Below are positions 8,408 through 20,301 of a stretch of 64,000 bases of DNA, in pieces; the stretch's first letter is position 1, and every line of letters begins with the position of its first letter. The notes beneath the pieces were generated by a model that saw only the letters and a list, made by a program, of their open reading frames with translations, was not told the DNA's origin and ran no database searches. A program made the position numbers and the translations under genes. This stretch comes from Pseudothioclava arenosa (lineage in GTDB: Bacteria > Pseudomonadota > Alphaproteobacteria > Rhodobacterales > Rhodobacteraceae), in contig NZ_NTJD01000009.1 in assembly GCF_002358085.1 (NCBI RefSeq), positions 62,001-126,000 on the forward strand, written 5' to 3'.

Positions 8408-9829
8408 ATGACCCCGAGGTTCGACAATTCCTATGCCCGCCTGCCGGGGCGGTTCTTTGAACGCGTGGCGCCCGAGGTGCCGCCCGCGCCCGCGCTTCTG
8501 GCGCTGAACCGCGGGCTTGCCGCGCGGCTGGGGCTCGATGCCGATTGGCTTGCCGGACCCGAGGGGCTGGCGATGTTGTCGGGCGCGGCCCTGCCCGAAG
8601 GCGCCGAGCCGCTGGCACAGGCCTATGCGGGACATCAGTTCGGCGGCTGGGTGCCGCAGCTTGGCGACGGGCGGGCGGTGTTGCTGGGCGAGGTCGTGGC
8701 GCCTGACGGGGCGCGGTTCGACATCCAGCTGAAGGGCGCGGGCCAGACGCCGTTTTCGCGCCGGGGCGACGGGCGGGCCTGGCTGGGGCCGGTGTTGCGC
8801 GAATATGTCGTGTCCGAGGCAATGGCGGCGCTTGGCCTGCCAACCACGCGGGCGCTGGCGGCGGTGGCGACCGGCACGGCGGTGGTGCGCGACGGGTTCG
8901 CGCGGCCGGGCGGGGTCCTGGTGCGGGTGGCGGCGAGCCATATCCGCGTCGGCACCTTCCAGTATTTTGTGGCGCGCGGCGACACCGAGGCGCTGCAACT
9001 CCTGACGGATCACGTGATCGCGCGCCATTATCCGGGCGCCGAGGGGCCCTTGGGGTTGATCCGGGCGGTGGCGGCGGCGCAGGCGCGGCTGGTGGCGGGG
9101 TGGCTCTCGGTCGGGTTCATCCATGGCGTGATGAACACCGACAACATGGCGGTTTCGGGCGAGACCATCGACTATGGCCCCTGCGCCTTCATGGATCATT
9201 ACCATCCGGCCAAGGTGTTTTCCTCGATCGACGGGCACGGGCGTTATGCCTACGGCGCGCAGCCGCAGATCGCGGCCTGGAACCTGGCGCAACTGGCCTC
9301 GAGCCTCCTGCCGCTGATCGGCGAAGGTGAGGCGGCGATCGAGGCTGCGACCGAGGCGGTCGACAGTTTCGTGCCGGCCTTCCAGGCGGCCTGGCTCGAT
9401 CGTTTCGGGCGCAAGATCGGGATCGCGGCGGCCGGGTCCGAGGATCTGCCGCTGATCGAGAGCCTGTTGAACCGCATGGCGACCGAGCGCGCGGATTTCA
9501 CCCGCAGCTTCCGGGGACTTTCTACCGGGTGGGCACGCGACGAATTCACCGATCCGATGGCCTTCGACCAATGGGCCGAGGGCTGGCGGACAAGGCTGGC
9601 GCAAGAGGCCGACCCCGAGGCGGTGATGGCGGCGGCGAACCCGGTGCGCATCCCGCGAAACCACCGCATCGAAGAGATGATCGCGGCGGCGGTTGCGGGC
9701 GACATGGGCCCGTTCAGGCAGTTGCAGGCGGCGCTGGCCGAGCCCTACCGCCCCGACCCCGCGCTGGCCCGGTATGAGGCCGCGCCGCTCGCGTCCGAAG
9801 CGGTGACGCGGACCTTCTGCGGGACCTGA
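8408..9829 (+). CDS. selO: protein adenylyltransferase SelO (YdiU/UPF0061 family)
   Basis: The 473-aa pseudokinase-fold enzyme transfers AMP from ATP to Ser, Thr or Tyr residues of target proteins; E. coli and human homologues act in redox homeostasis. Family hallmarks seen are DNSYARLP at the N-terminus, YAGHQFGGWVPQLGDGRA (about 76-93), QLKGAGQTPFSRRGDGRA (about 110-127), the catalytic segment HGVMNTDNM with DYGPCAFMD, and the C-terminal FCGT carrying the conserved cysteine that is selenocysteine in animals. Start ATG 8408 sits behind an AAGGAG site; an earlier TTG would overlap that site. The next gene starts 1 bp after the stop, so the two are probably co-translated. Confidence 0.95.
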   Translation: MTPRFDNSYARLPGRFFERVAPEVPPAPALLALNRGLAARLGLDADWLAGPEGLAMLSGAALPEGAEPLAQAYAGHQFGGWVPQLGDGRAVLLGEVVAPDGARFDIQLKGAGQTPFSRRGDGRAWLGPVLREYVVSEAMAALGLPTTRALAAVATGTAVVRDGFARPGGVLVRVAASHIRVGTFQYFVARGDTEALQLLTDHVIARHYPGAEGPLGLIRAVAAAQARLVAGWLSVGFIHGVMNTDNMAVSGETIDYGPCAFMDHYHPAKVFSSIDGHGRYAYGAQPQIAAWNLAQLASSLLPLIGEGEAAIEAATEAVDSFVPAFQAAWLDRFGRKIGIAAAGSEDLPLIESLLNRMATERADFTRSFRGLSTGWARDEFTDPMAFDQWAEGWRTRLAQEADPEAVMAAANPVRIPRNHRIEEMIAAAVAGDMGPFRQLQAALAEPYRPDPALARYEAAPLASEAVTRTFCGT

Positions 9830-9830
9830 G

Positions 9831-10529
9831 ATGCTCCGGATCGCCTCTTACAACCTGCATAAATGCGTGGGCTCGGACCGGCGGCGCGACCCGCATCGGG
9901 TGATGGCGGTGATCAATGCGCTGCAAGCCGATGTGATCGCGCTGCAAGAGGTCGACCTGCGTCTGGGCGCGCGCCCGGCCGCCCTGCCCGCCCGGCTGAT
10001 CGAGGAGGAAAGCGATTTCATCCCGCTGCCGCATCCGCGCACGGGGCCGAATTCGCTCGGCTGGCACGGGCAGACGATGCTGGTGCGGCGCGGGCTGCGG
10101 GTGCTGGAGGCGCGGGGCCTTGACCTGCCGGGCCTTGAGCCGCGCGGCGCGCTGGTGGCGCGGGTCGCGCCCGTCTCGGGCACGCCGTTCACGCTGATCG
10201 GGGCGCATCTGGGGCTACGACGGATGGACCGGCGCGCGCAATGGCTGCGGATCGCCGAGGTTCTGGCCGAGGCCGCCCCGCATCCGGCGCTGGCGATCGG
10301 AGATTTCAACGAATGGCGCGCGCGCCATGGGTTCGAGGCGCTGACCGGATTTCATATCCACACGCCCGGGCCGAGCTATCCGGCGCGACGCCCCTTCGGC
10401 AAGCTCGACCGGCTGGTGACCTGCGGGCGGGCGCGGGTACAGCGGATGGGGGTGTTCGACAGTGCGCTCGCGCGGCGCGCCTCGGATCACCTGCCGATCT
10501 GGGCCGATCTCGACGGGCTGCTGATCTAG
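9831..10529 (+). CDS. endonuclease/exonuclease/phosphatase (EEP) family protein
   Basis: The 232-aa protein has the EEP fold hallmarks: ASYNLHKCVG (N at about residue 7), LQEVDLR with the metal-binding Glu (about 40), LIGAHLG, IGDFNEW (the D-x-N catalytic pair near 161) and the terminal SDHLPIWADL with the catalytic Asp-His. Family members hydrolyse nucleic acids, inositol phosphates or phospholipids, and the substrate cannot be told from sequence. No signal peptide is visible, so it should be cytoplasmic. It starts 1 bp after the selO stop, implying an operon. An 8-bp dyad follows its stop. Confidence 0.88.
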   Translation: MLRIASYNLHKCVGSDRRRDPHRVMAVINALQADVIALQEVDLRLGARPAALPARLIEEESDFIPLPHPRTGPNSLGWHGQTMLVRRGLRVLEARGLDLPGLEPRGALVARVAPVSGTPFTLIGAHLGLRRMDRRAQWLRIAEVLAEAAPHPALAIGDFNEWRARHGFEALTGFHIHTPGPSYPARRPFGKLDRLVTCGRARVQRMGVFDSALARRASDHLPIWADLDGLLI

Positions 10530-10552
10530 GCGATTGTAGCGCGCACAATCGC
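10530..10552. promoter_or_regulatory. 8-bp inverted repeat between the EEP and DMT genes
   Basis: GCGATTGT (10530-10537) and ACAATCGC (10545-10552) form a perfect dyad around AGCGCGC. It begins one base after the EEP stop and 70 bp before the exporter gene. There is no T-tract, so it may be a weak terminator or an operator for the exporter gene. Confidence 0.4.
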
Positions 10553-10621
10553 GCCCTTGCCGCGCCCCCGCGCCCTTGCCATGAGGGACATTCGGATTTG
10601 ACCGCCTGATCAGGAAAACCC

Positions 10622-12881
<2,260 letters not shown>

Positions 12882-12903
12882 TCGCGGCACAGAGCGGATC
12901 AGA

Positions 12904-12926
12904 GGGGGCCTTCGGGCCCCCTTTTT
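12904..12926 (+). terminator. rho-independent terminator of eno
   Basis: A 7-bp all-GC stem GGGGGCC / GGCCCCC with a TTCG tetraloop is followed by TTTTT, 22 bp past the eno stop. Confidence 0.95.
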
Positions 12927-12940
12927 CATGCGCTCCGCGC

Positions 12941-12967
12941 GGGGAGTATTTGCGGCTCGATGAAAGC
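12941..12967 (+). repeat. intergenic repeat, copy 2 (GGRRTATTT family)
   Basis: Copy 2: GGGGAGTATTTGCGGC followed by TCGATGAAAGC, immediately downstream of the eno terminator and in the same orientation as eno. It matches copies 4 and 5 closely in the TCGATGAAAGC half. Confidence 0.65.
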
Positions 12968-13025
12968 GCGGGGTTGCGCGGCGGGCCAAAGCGCCCATCT
13001 TGGGGAAAAGCCCCGGAGGTTTGCC

Positions 13026-13652
13026 ATGCCGCTCCCAAGCCATATCACCCCCGCCGAAAAGCAGATCGGGATATTCACTGCGCTTTACGTGATCGGGTTT
13101 TCCGCCTGGTTCCTCGCCATCGGCAACATGGAGTTTGTCGTCTATATCGTCACCATGCTGATCCTGATCGGGCTGATCGGATCGAGCCTGCGCTCGGCCG
13201 AGTATCCGCCGGCGATGCTCTGGGCGCTCTCGGGCTGGGGGTTCCTGCATATGGCGGGGGGCGGCGTGCCGGTGGGCGAGAGCGTGCTTTACGGCGTGCA
13301 GCTGATCCCGATCATCTCGGACGGGCAAGGCGAGATGACGATTCTGAAATATGACCAGGTCGTGCATGGCTTTGGCTTCGGGGTGACGGCCTGGGTGCTT
13401 TGGCACCTCTTGGTGCGCCATTTCCCGACCGTGCGCGGCACCTGGACCAGTTACACCTACCCCGCGCTCGCCGCGATGGGGCTGGGCGCGGTGAACGAGA
13501 TCATCGAGTTCTCGGCGGTGGTGATGGTCGAGGACACGGGCGTGGGCGGCTATTTCAACACCGCGCTCGACCTTGTGTTCAACGGCGCGGGCGCGGTGAT
13601 CGCGATGCTGGCGGTGGCCTGGCGCGAGCGCAGCCTTAGCCCGGCTGGCTGA
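13026..13652 (+). CDS. multi-pass membrane protein, possibly DUF2238/YjdF-like
   Basis: The 208-aa protein has about six hydrophobic segments: roughly 14-32 ([19 protein letters not shown]), 36-52, 65-80, 115-135, 148-165 and 180-200. Polar residues that recur in DUF2238-type proteins are present: [25 protein letters not shown] and [14 protein letters not shown]. The function is unknown; the conserved H, E and D in membrane-embedded positions hint at metal or proton chemistry. Start ATG 13026 is preceded by CGGAGGT. Its last 17 bp overlap the end of the convergent anmK gene, so the two mRNAs are antisense at their 3-prime ends. Confidence 0.65.
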   Translation: MPLPSHITPAEKQIGIFTALYVIGFSAWFLAIGNMEFVVYIVTMLILIGLIGSSLRSAEYPPAMLWALSGWGFLHMAGGGVPVGESVLYGVQLIPIISDGQGEMTILKYDQVVHGFGFGVTAWVLWHLLVRHFPTVRGTWTSYTYPALAAMGLGAVNEIIEFSAVVMVEDTGVGGYFNTALDLVFNGAGAVIAMLAVAWRERSLSPAG

Positions 13653-14763
13653 GCCGGCCGCCGCCTACCTGCGCGGCAACGCCCGTGGTCGCGGGCCCTG
13701 AGGTCGGCAGGCCCTGCGCCACGCGCAGCGCGAGATGGGCAAAGGCCTGCGCTTCGAGCATGTCGCCATCGAGGCCCAGATCCTCGATCGGCTCGACCCG
13801 GCAGGAAAACCGGCGCGCGAGTTCCACCATCAGCGCGGCATTGAGCCGCCCGCCGCCCGCGACATAGATCGCCTCTGGCAGGGTCGGGAAATGCTCGGCA
13901 CCGCGCTCGACAGCCGCCGCGGCGCAGGCCGTAAGCGTCGCCGCCGCATCGGCATCGGACAGATCGGCGACGGCGTCGAGGATGCCATGGAAATCGTTCC
14001 GGTCCAAAGACTTGGGCGGCATTTTCAGAAAATAGGGATGGGTCAGGAAGCCTGCGACGACCGCCGCATCCGCCCTGCCTTGCAGCGCCAGATCACCGCC
14101 TTCGTCGCAGGCCATGCCAAGGCGCGCGGCCATCAGATCGTTCAGCGGCGCATTCGCGGGGCCGGTATCGAAGGCGAGGATCGCGCCCGCCTGCTCGGGC
14201 TCTTCGGCGCGCGGATCGAGCCAGGTGACATTGCCGACGCCGCCAAGGTTCAGCAACGCGACCGGCGCCACCATCCCGGCATATTGCGCGCAGGCAAAGT
14301 GGAAATAGGGCGCGAGCGGCGCGCCCTGCCCGCCCAGCATCACGTCGGACGAGCGGAAATCCCAGACCACCGGAACACCGAGGCATTCCGCCAGCACCGC
14401 CCCGTCCCCTGCCTGATGCGTGCGCGGCGCGCCTTGCAGACCGAGCGGGTCGTGCGCCAGCGTCTGGCCGTGAAACCCGATCACCTCGGGCGCGCAGTCG
14501 GGGTGATCGGCGATCATCCGGGCCAGAAGCTCGGCATGGGCGGTCTCGACGACCTCGGCGGCCTCGGCCACGCCCGGCTCACCCGGCCAGCGCCCGAGCG
14601 CCGCACGCAGCACCGCGCGCTCGGCCTCGGTGTAGGGGCGATAGCCGGTCGGGCCGAAGCCCTCGATCCGCCGCCCGTCGCCGCGCAGGAAAGCCGCGTC
14701 CACGCCATCGAGCGACGTGCCCGACATCGTCCCCAAGGCCCATTGCGTTTTCAGCTTCGTCAT
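13636..14763 (-). CDS. anmK: anhydro-N-acetylmuramic acid kinase
   Basis: The 375-aa sugar kinase converts 1,6-anhydro-MurNAc from cell-wall turnover to MurNAc-6-phosphate with ATP, returning it to the amino-sugar pool. It begins with the phosphate-binding [14 protein letters not shown] (about 11-24), has the catalytic-base segment [13 protein letters not shown], then [18 protein letters not shown], and the family blocks LNLGGVGN and [12 protein letters not shown]. Start ATG 14763 has a GAGGGGA site. It is divergent from tyrS with a 59-bp gap, the arrangement seen in many proteobacteria. Its 3-prime end overlaps the preceding convergent gene by 17 bp. Confidence 0.95.
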   Translation of the reverse strand: MTKLKTQWALGTMSGTSLDGVDAAFLRGDGRRIEGFGPTGYRPYTEAERAVLRAALGRWPGEPGVAEAAEVVETAHAELLARMIADHPDCAPEVIGFHGQTLAHDPLGLQGAPRTHQAGDGAVLAECLGVPVVWDFRSSDVMLGGQGAPLAPYFHFACAQYAGMVAPVALLNLGGVGNVTWLDPRAEEPEQAGAILAFDTGPANAPLNDLMAARLGMACDEGGDLALQGRADAAVVAGFLTHPYFLKMPPKSLDRNDFHGILDAVADLSDADAAATLTACAAAAVERGAEHFPTLPEAIYVAGGGRLNAALMVELARRFSCRVEPIEDLGLDGDMLEAQAFAHLALRVAQGLPTSGPATTGVAAQVGGGRLSQPG

Positions 14764-14822
14764 GGCTTCCCCTCGCCCTGCCTGACCGATATAGACATGC
14801 GCGCAAGAGAGGGACAAGCACG

Positions 14823-16073
14823 ATGACCTACCATCCGAAATCAGACTTCATGCGCGTGATGATCGAGCGGGGCTTTCTGGCCGACTGCACCGATTATCAG
14901 GGGCTGGACGAGGCTTTGGTCAAGGGCACCGTGCCGGGCTATATCGGCTTTGACGCGACGGCAAAATCGCTGCATGTCGGCTCGCTGATCCAGATCATGA
15001 TGCTGCGTTGGCTGCAGAAGACCGGCCACAAGCCGATCACGCTGATGGGCGGGGGCACCACCAAGGTGGGCGACCCGAGCTTTCGCGCCGATGAGCGCCC
15101 GCTGCTGACGACCGAGCAGATCGACGACAATATCGCGGGCATCAAGAAGGTGTTTGCGAAATACATCGACTATGCCGAGGGGCCCTCGGGCGCCCTGATG
15201 CTGAACAATGCCGAATGGCTCGACGGGCTGAACTACCTCGATTTCCTGCGCGACATCGGGCGCCATTTCAGCGTGAACCGGATGCTGTCGTTTGAATCGG
15301 TGAAGTCGCGGCTTGACCGCGAGCAATCGCTCAGCTTCCTCGAATTCAACTACATGATCCTGCAGGCCTATGACTTCCTCGAACTGAACCGCCGCTATGG
15401 CTGCCTGCTGCAGATGGGCGGCTCGGACCAGTGGGGCAATATCGTCAACGGGATCGACCTGACGCGCCGCGTGCTCGACCAGGAGATCTACGGCCTGACC
15501 TCGCCGCTGCTGACCACCTCGGACGGCAAGAAGATGGGCAAGTCGCAAAACGGCGCGATCTGGCTCAATGAGGACATGCTGAGCCCCTACGAGTTCTGGC
15601 AGTTCTGGCGCAACACCACCGACGCCGATGTCGGCCGCTTCCTCAAGCTCTATACCGAGCTGCCCGTCGACGAATGCGACCGGCTCGGCGCGCTTGAGGG
15701 CTCCGAGATCAACGCCGCCAAGATCATCCTCGCCAATGAGGTCACCGCGCTTTGCCATGGCCGCGCCGCAGCCGAGGCCGCCGAGGCCACCGCGCGCGAG
15801 GTGTTTGAAAAGGGCGGCGTGGGCGAGGACCTGCCGACGCTCACGCTGGGCGCGGACGAGCTGGGTGAGGGTATCAGCCTCGCGCAGCTGGTGGTGCGCT
15901 CGGGGCTGGCGAAATCCGGCAAGGACGGCAAACGCCTGATCGCCGAGGGCGGGCTGAAGGTGAATGACGAGACCTGCACCGACGCGGGCCGCATGTTCAC
16001 CGCAGCCGATTTCGACCCGCCGGTGAAGCTGAGCGCAGGCAAGAAACGCCACGCGTTGGTGGAACTGGGCTGA
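14823..16073 (+). CDS. tyrS: tyrosyl-tRNA synthetase
   Basis: The 416-aa class I synthetase charges tRNA-Tyr. The HIGH-type motif appears as the degenerate SLHVGSLIQ (about 49-57) and the KMSKS-type loop as [10 protein letters not shown] (about 236-245). The tyrosine pocket motif [13 protein letters not shown] lies between them. The C-terminal S4-like RNA-binding domain (about 350-416) includes [17 protein letters not shown]. The length and order are standard for the TyrS subgroup of alphaproteobacteria. It faces away from anmK and is followed by repeat copy 3. Confidence 0.97.
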   Translation: MTYHPKSDFMRVMIERGFLADCTDYQGLDEALVKGTVPGYIGFDATAKSLHVGSLIQIMMLRWLQKTGHKPITLMGGGTTKVGDPSFRADERPLLTTEQIDDNIAGIKKVFAKYIDYAEGPSGALMLNNAEWLDGLNYLDFLRDIGRHFSVNRMLSFESVKSRLDREQSLSFLEFNYMILQAYDFLELNRRYGCLLQMGGSDQWGNIVNGIDLTRRVLDQEIYGLTSPLLTTSDGKKMGKSQNGAIWLNEDMLSPYEFWQFWRNTTDADVGRFLKLYTELPVDECDRLGALEGSEINAAKIILANEVTALCHGRAAAEAAEATAREVFEKGGVGEDLPTLTLGADELGEGISLAQLVVRSGLAKSGKDGKRLIAEGGLKVNDETCTDAGRMFTAADFDPPVKLSAGKKRHALVELG

Positions 16074-16095
16074 GCTTCCGGGGCGCCGCCCCGGA

Positions 16096-16126
16096 CCCCG
16101 GGATATTTCCGGCAAAATGAAGAAGG
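16096..16126 (+). repeat. intergenic repeat, copy 3 (GGRRTATTT family)
   Basis: Copy 3: CCCCGGGATATTTCCGGC followed by AAAATGAAGAAGG, after the tyrS stop and in its orientation. It forms the left half of an inverted pair with copy 4. Confidence 0.65.
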
Positions 16127-16154
16127 GCGCCCGCGGGAAACTGGGGCGCCCTTT

Positions 16155-16186
16155 GGCTTTCATCGAGCCCGAAATACTCCGGGGGG
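16155..16186 (-). repeat. intergenic repeat, copy 4 (GGRRTATTT family), inverted
   Basis: On the minus strand this reads CCCCGGAGTATTTCGGGC then TCGATGAAAGCC. It lies downstream of the cyclophilin gene on its own strand, so copies 3 and 4 face each other between two convergent genes. A GGGGG-CAGCG-CCCCC hairpin lies between it and the cyclophilin stop. Confidence 0.65.
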
Positions 16187-16228
16187 TGAGGCGCGCGAGC
16201 GCCGAAGGGGGCAGCGCCCCCCTGCCCC

Positions 16229-16813
16229 TTATTCCTCGACCGTGGCCGAGACGATGTAATCGGGGTCTTCGCTGACCACACCATTGGCGTAGGGCGAGCC
16301 CTTCTTGATCTGGTCGACGACCTCAAGCCCTTCGACGACATGGCCGAACAGCGTGTACTGCCCGTCGAGCGAGGTCGCCGGGTCGGTCATGATGAAGAAT
16401 TGCGAGTTGGCCGAGTTCGGATCGGCGGCGCGCGCCATGCCGACCATGCCGCGCTGGAAGCTGCGGTTCGAGGCTTCGAGCGGCAGGTCGGGGTAATCCG
16501 AACCACCAACGCCCGCCATCGTGGTATCGCCGCCGCGTTTGCCGAAGCGCACGTCGCCGGTCTGGGCCATGAAGCCCTCGATCACGCGGTGGAAGATCAC
16601 GCCGTCATAGGCGCCATCCTTGGCAAGCTGGATCATCCGCTCGACATGTTTGGGTGCGACATCGGGCAGCAGGTCGATCACGACCTTGCCCGAGACCTGC
16701 CCGCCGATTTCCAGAACGAGGTTCGGACCGGCGGTGTCGGGCACGCCAGAGCCTTCGGCGAAGGCGCCGGTGGCAAGCGAGGCGAGGAGGACGGAAGCGA
16801 GAAGCTTACGCAT
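16229..16813 (-). CDS. periplasmic cyclophilin-type peptidyl-prolyl isomerase
   Basis: The 194-aa product has a signal peptide (MRKLLASVLLASLATGAFA, cut near residue 19), so it should act on proteins folding in the periplasm. The cyclophilin core includes FHRVIEGFMAQTGD with the catalytic Arg, RGMVGMARAADPNSANSQFFI and LDGQYTLFGHV. Unlike eukaryotic cyclophilins it lacks the active-site Trp, as is usual for bacterial secreted forms. Its start overlaps the stop of the cytoplasmic paralogue upstream by 8 bp, so the pair is coupled. Confidence 0.93.
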   Translation of the reverse strand: MRKLLASVLLASLATGAFAEGSGVPDTAGPNLVLEIGGQVSGKVVIDLLPDVAPKHVERMIQLAKDGAYDGVIFHRVIEGFMAQTGDVRFGKRGGDTTMAGVGGSDYPDLPLEASNRSFQRGMVGMARAADPNSANSQFFIMTDPATSLDGQYTLFGHVVEGLEVVDQIKKGSPYANGVVSEDPDYIVSATVEE

Positions 16814-17312
16814 CAGCAGCCACCTTCACCGAGATCATGCGGTCGGGGCTCGCCGGCGGCTCGCCGCGCGCGATCTTGTCGACATGCTCCATCCCCGAGA
16901 TCACCCGACCGTAGACGGTGTACTGGCGGTTCAGGAAGTGGTTGTCGGCGAAGTTGATGAAGAATTGCGAATTCGCCGAATGCGGATTCATCGAGCGCGC
17001 CGCGCCCAAGGTGCCGCGATCATGGGGGATTCCGGAGAATTCCGCCTTGAGGTCGGGGTATTGCGACCCGCCCGTGCCGGCGCGGCGCGGGTTGTAGTCT
17101 TTTTCCATATTGGCGTTTTCCACGTCGCCGGTCTGGGCCATGAAGCCCTCGATCACGCGGTGGAAGGCGACGTTGTCATAGGCGCCGTCGCGGGCGAGCT
17201 GTTTCATCCGCTCGCAATGACCGGGGGCGATGTCGGTCAGCAGCTCGATGACGACGGGGCCGTCCCTCAGCTCGATGATGATGGTATTCTCGGGGTCTTT
17301 GATTTCGGCCAT
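16806..17312 (-). CDS. ppiB: cytoplasmic cyclophilin-type peptidyl-prolyl isomerase
   Basis: The 168-aa protein has no signal peptide and starts MAEIKDPENTIIIELRDGPV. It contains FHRVIEGFMAQTGDVENAN, GTLGAARSMNPHSANSQFFI and LNRQYTVYGRVISG, the full single-domain cyclophilin set with the catalytic Arg. It accelerates cis-trans isomerisation of X-Pro bonds in the cytosol. The adjacent secreted copy shares long identical stretches (FHRVIEGFMAQTGD), consistent with tandem duplication followed by gain of a signal peptide. The 156-bp gap to divergent pgk should hold promoters for both units. Confidence 0.93.
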   Translation of the reverse strand: MAEIKDPENTIIIELRDGPVVIELLTDIAPGHCERMKQLARDGAYDNVAFHRVIEGFMAQTGDVENANMEKDYNPRRAGTGGSQYPDLKAEFSGIPHDRGTLGAARSMNPHSANSQFFINFADNHFLNRQYTVYGRVISGMEHVDKIARGEPPASPDRMISVKVAADA

Positions 17313-17468
17313 GAATGGTCTCCTCGGAATTTGGAGGGACTTTAGGCAAGCGCGCGGGCAATGGGAAGGTGAAACGGATCACGAGACGTTGACGCCCGCG
17401 CCCCTTCGGGGCAATTTGCACCCGCCGTGCGACCACGGCCCCCACCTTGCGAAACCTGGAGATTGACG

Positions 17469-18665
17469 ATGGCTTGGAAAACGCTCGACGAGATGGATCT
17501 GGCGGGCAAGGTGGTGCTTGTGCGCGTCGATATCAACGTGCCGGTGGAAAACGGCGTGGTGACCGATGCGACGCGGATCGAAAAGATCGCCCCCACCGTC
17601 AAGTTCATCATGGCGCAAGGCGGCAAGCCGGTTCTGCTGGCGCATTTCGGCCGCCCCAAGGGCAAGGTCGTCCCCGAGATGAGCCTGCGCCCTCTGGTTC
17701 CGGCGCTGGAAGCGGCGATGGGTTGCCCGGTGCGCTTCGCCGAGGATTGCATCGGTGGCCCCGCCAAGCGTGCGGTCGCGGCGCTGGCCGAGGGCGAGGT
17801 GCTCTTGCTGGAGAACACCCGCTTCCATGCGGGCGAGGAAAAGAATGACCCGCAGATGTCGGCCTCGCTGGCGGCTCTGGGCGAGGTTTACGTGAATGAT
17901 GCCTTCTCGGCGGCGCACCGTGCGCATAGCTCGACCGAAGGCGTGGCGCATCTGCTGCCCTCGGCGGCCGGGCGCCTGATGGAAGCCGAACTCAAGGCGC
18001 TGGAGGCGGCGCTTGGCAACCCCGCACGCCCGGTGACGGCGGTCGTGGGCGGCGCCAAGGTCTCGACCAAGCTCGACCTGCTGGGCAATCTCGTGGCCAA
18101 GGTCGACAACCTCGTGATCGGCGGCGGGATGGCGAATACCTTCCTCGTCGCGCAGGGCATCGACATCGGCAAGTCGCTGGCCGAGCATGACATGGCCGAG
18201 ACCGCGCGCGAAATCCTCGGCAAGGCCGAGGCGGCAGGCTGCCGGATCGTGCTGCCCTCGGATGTGGTGGTTGCGCGCGAGTTCAAGGCGGGGGCCGAGA
18301 ACGAAGTGGTCGCCGCGACCGCCTGCCCGTCCGACGCGATGATCCTTGATGCCGGGCCCGATGCCGTGGCCGAGATCATCCGCGTCTTCGAGGCCTCGAA
18401 GACCCTGATCTGGAACGGCCCGCTGGGCGCCTTTGAAATCGCGCCGTTTGATACCGCGACCAATGCGGCGGCGGCGCGGGCGGCGGAGCTGACCGAAGCG
18501 GGCGGGCTGACTTCGGTCGCGGGCGGTGGCGACACGGTCGCGGCGCTGAACAAGTCGGGGGCTGCGGCGAAGTTCTCCTATATCTCGACCGCGGGCGGGG
18601 CCTTCCTCGAATGGATGGAAGGCAAGGAATTGCCGGGCGTGGCGGCGCTGGATCAGGACGACTGA
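17469..18665 (+). CDS. pgk: phosphoglycerate kinase
   Basis: The 398-aa enzyme transfers phosphate from 1,3-bisphosphoglycerate to ADP. The N-terminal substrate domain begins [15 protein letters not shown] (about 18-32) and includes LAHFGRPKG and [13 protein letters not shown]. The hinge and nucleotide domain include [23 protein letters not shown] and the signature [11 protein letters not shown] near residue 355. Start ATG 17469 was chosen over an upstream in-frame ATG because it begins the conserved domain. It is monocistronic with a terminator after it. Confidence 0.97.
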   Translation: MAWKTLDEMDLAGKVVLVRVDINVPVENGVVTDATRIEKIAPTVKFIMAQGGKPVLLAHFGRPKGKVVPEMSLRPLVPALEAAMGCPVRFAEDCIGGPAKRAVAALAEGEVLLLENTRFHAGEEKNDPQMSASLAALGEVYVNDAFSAAHRAHSSTEGVAHLLPSAAGRLMEAELKALEAALGNPARPVTAVVGGAKVSTKLDLLGNLVAKVDNLVIGGGMANTFLVAQGIDIGKSLAEHDMAETAREILGKAEAAGCRIVLPSDVVVAREFKAGAENEVVAATACPSDAMILDAGPDAVAEIIRVFEASKTLIWNGPLGAFEIAPFDTATNAAAARAAELTEAGGLTSVAGGGDTVAALNKSGAAAKFSYISTAGGAFLEWMEGKELPGVAALDQDD

Positions 18666-18692
18666 GCCACGGGCAACTGGTGGAACGAAATC

Positions 18693-18720
18693 GGGGCGGA
18701 CCATCGGGTTCGCCCTTTTT
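18693..18720 (+). terminator. rho-independent terminator of pgk
   Basis: GGGCGGA pairs with TTCGCCC (one G-U pair) around an 8-nt loop, followed by TTTTT, 28 bp past the stop. Confidence 0.8.
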
Positions 18721-18866
18721 CTTAGCACCCTGCCCGCGCGGCGCCGCGGAAAAGCGCTGAGCGCCACGCGCGTTAGCGCCACCAGAATTGCACCGCCGCG
18801 TCCGAGTCGCTATCTGCGGGGGCGACGGCCCGAGGCCGAAACCAATTCCATTCCGGGGGACCGAAG

Positions 18867-19760
18867 ATGTCGAACGCCAAGCAGACCGAACAGATGCAAA
18901 AAGGTGCGGGCTTCATCGCCGCGCTCGACCAGTCGGGCGGCTCGACGCCGAAGGCGCTGCGCCTCTATGGCATCACCGAAGACGCCTATTCGAACGAAAC
19001 CGAGATGTTCGACCTGATCCACCAGATGCGCGGCCGGATCATCAAATCGCCCGCCTTCACCGGTGACAAAGTGATCGGCGCGATCCTGTTCGAGCAGACG
19101 ATGGACCGCGCGATCGACGGCATCCCGACCGCGACCTACCTTTGGGAACAGCGCGGCGTCGTGCCCTTCCTCAAGATCGACAAGGGCCTCGCCGACGAGG
19201 TCAACGGCTGCCAGATGCTGAAGCCGATCCCGGGGCTCGATGCGCTTTTGGAGCGCGCTGCGAAGGCGGGCATCTTCGGCACCAAGGAGCGCTCGGTGAT
19301 CTCGGCCGCGAATGAAGAGGGCATCAAGGCCGTCGTCGCGCAGCAGTTCGAGCTGGGCAATCAGGTTCTTTCGCATGGGCTCGTGCCGATCATCGAGCCC
19401 GAGGTGACGATTTCCATCGCCGACAAGGCCGGGGCCGAGGCGATCCTGCGCGCGGCCCTTCTGGCCGAGCTCGACAAGCTGCCCGCCGACAAGCAAGTGA
19501 TGCTGAAGCTCACGCTGCCCGCCGAGCCGAATTTCTACAAGCCGCTGGTCGACCATCCGCGCGTGATGAAGGTCGTGGCGCTCTCGGGCGGTTATTCGCG
19601 CGACGACGCGAACGCGATGCTGGCCAAGAACACCGGCATGATTGCCTCGTTCTCGCGCGCGCTGACCGAGGGGCTGAGCGCGCAGCAGTCGGATGCGGAA
19701 TTCGACACGATGCTGGGCGCTGCGATCCAGTCGATCTACGCGGCCTCGATCGCCGGCTGA
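18867..19760 (+). CDS. class I fructose-bisphosphate aldolase
   Basis: The 297-aa Schiff-base aldolase splits fructose-1,6-bisphosphate to triose phosphates without a metal. The family start [19 protein letters not shown] (about 12-30) carries the phosphate-binding Ser/Gly region; PFLKIDKGL and PIIEPEVTI carry conserved Lys and Glu, and [12 protein letters not shown] carries the likely Schiff-base Lys at about 212. It belongs to the bacterial fructose-bisphosphate aldolase class I group. It is monocistronic, 201 bp after pgk and with its own terminator, next to the pyruvate dehydrogenase block. Confidence 0.93.
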   Translation: MSNAKQTEQMQKGAGFIAALDQSGGSTPKALRLYGITEDAYSNETEMFDLIHQMRGRIIKSPAFTGDKVIGAILFEQTMDRAIDGIPTATYLWEQRGVVPFLKIDKGLADEVNGCQMLKPIPGLDALLERAAKAGIFGTKERSVISAANEEGIKAVVAQQFELGNQVLSHGLVPIIEPEVTISIADKAGAEAILRAALLAELDKLPADKQVMLKLTLPAEPNFYKPLVDHPRVMKVVALSGGYSRDDANAMLAKNTGMIASFSRALTEGLSAQQSDAEFDTMLGAAIQSIYAASIAG

Positions 19761-19780
19761 TCGGCCCGATATCACGCTGG

Positions 19781-19805
19781 CGCCCGCCGCTTTGGCGGGC
19801 GTTTT
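19781..19805 (+). terminator. rho-independent terminator of the aldolase gene
   Basis: CGCCCGCC and GGCGGGCG pair perfectly around GCTTT, followed by TTTT, 20 bp past the stop. Confidence 0.88.
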
Positions 19806-19919
19806 GCGTTGCGCCAGAAGAAATCCGCCACAGCCCCCGCGCGGGGGATTCCCTTTGCGAATCACCTGTGGCATGATCCCCGAAACGCCCGTCAGAGGCG
19901 CATCCGAGGCAGTGAGAGC

Positions 19920-20213
19920 ATGAGTAAACGTCTGGATCTTCGTACGATGGTCGCCGTGCTGGGCGCGATGCTGGCCTGCGCCTATTTCGCCATGTCGGCG
20001 ATCCAGGGCGGCTCGGGCATCTTTCGCCGCGTCCAGATCGAGGCCGAGATCGTCGAGATGACCCGCGAGCGCGATGCGCTGCGCAGCGAAGTCGAGCGTA
20101 TGGCAAACCTCACGCATCGGCTCTCGGATGCCTATCTCGATCTCGACCTGCTCGATGAACGCGCCCGCGACGTGCTTGGCACGATGCGCAGCGACGAGAT
20201 CGTCATCCGCTGA
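19920..20213 (+). CDS. septum formation initiator family protein (FtsB/DivIC-like)
   Basis: The 97-aa protein has a short basic N-terminus (MSKRLDLRT), one membrane span (MVAVLGAMLACAYFAMSAI, about 10-28) and a coiled coil (about 38-75, EAEIVEMTRERDALRSEVER). This is the single-span, periplasmic-coil layout of FtsB/DivIC divisome proteins that bridge FtsL and FtsQ. The start ATG 19920 gives a normal-length product. In Rhodobacterales a gene of this type is commonly found just before pdhA, as here with a 162-bp gap. Confidence 0.85.
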   Translation: MSKRLDLRTMVAVLGAMLACAYFAMSAIQGGSGIFRRVQIEAEIVEMTRERDALRSEVERMANLTHRLSDAYLDLDLLDERARDVLGTMRSDEIVIR

Positions 20214-20301
20214 TCCTTCCCGAAATTCCTGTCTCACGCTGGGCGCAAAACGCGCTTCCGGCGAGATTTGGCCTGCGCCGACGCCACGTCAGCAGGAATG
20301 A

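Noticed and set aside
8408-9829. Selenocysteine at the SelO C-terminus
   Set aside because: The position is an ordinary Cys codon (TGC) in FCGT; no in-frame TGA precedes the real stop.
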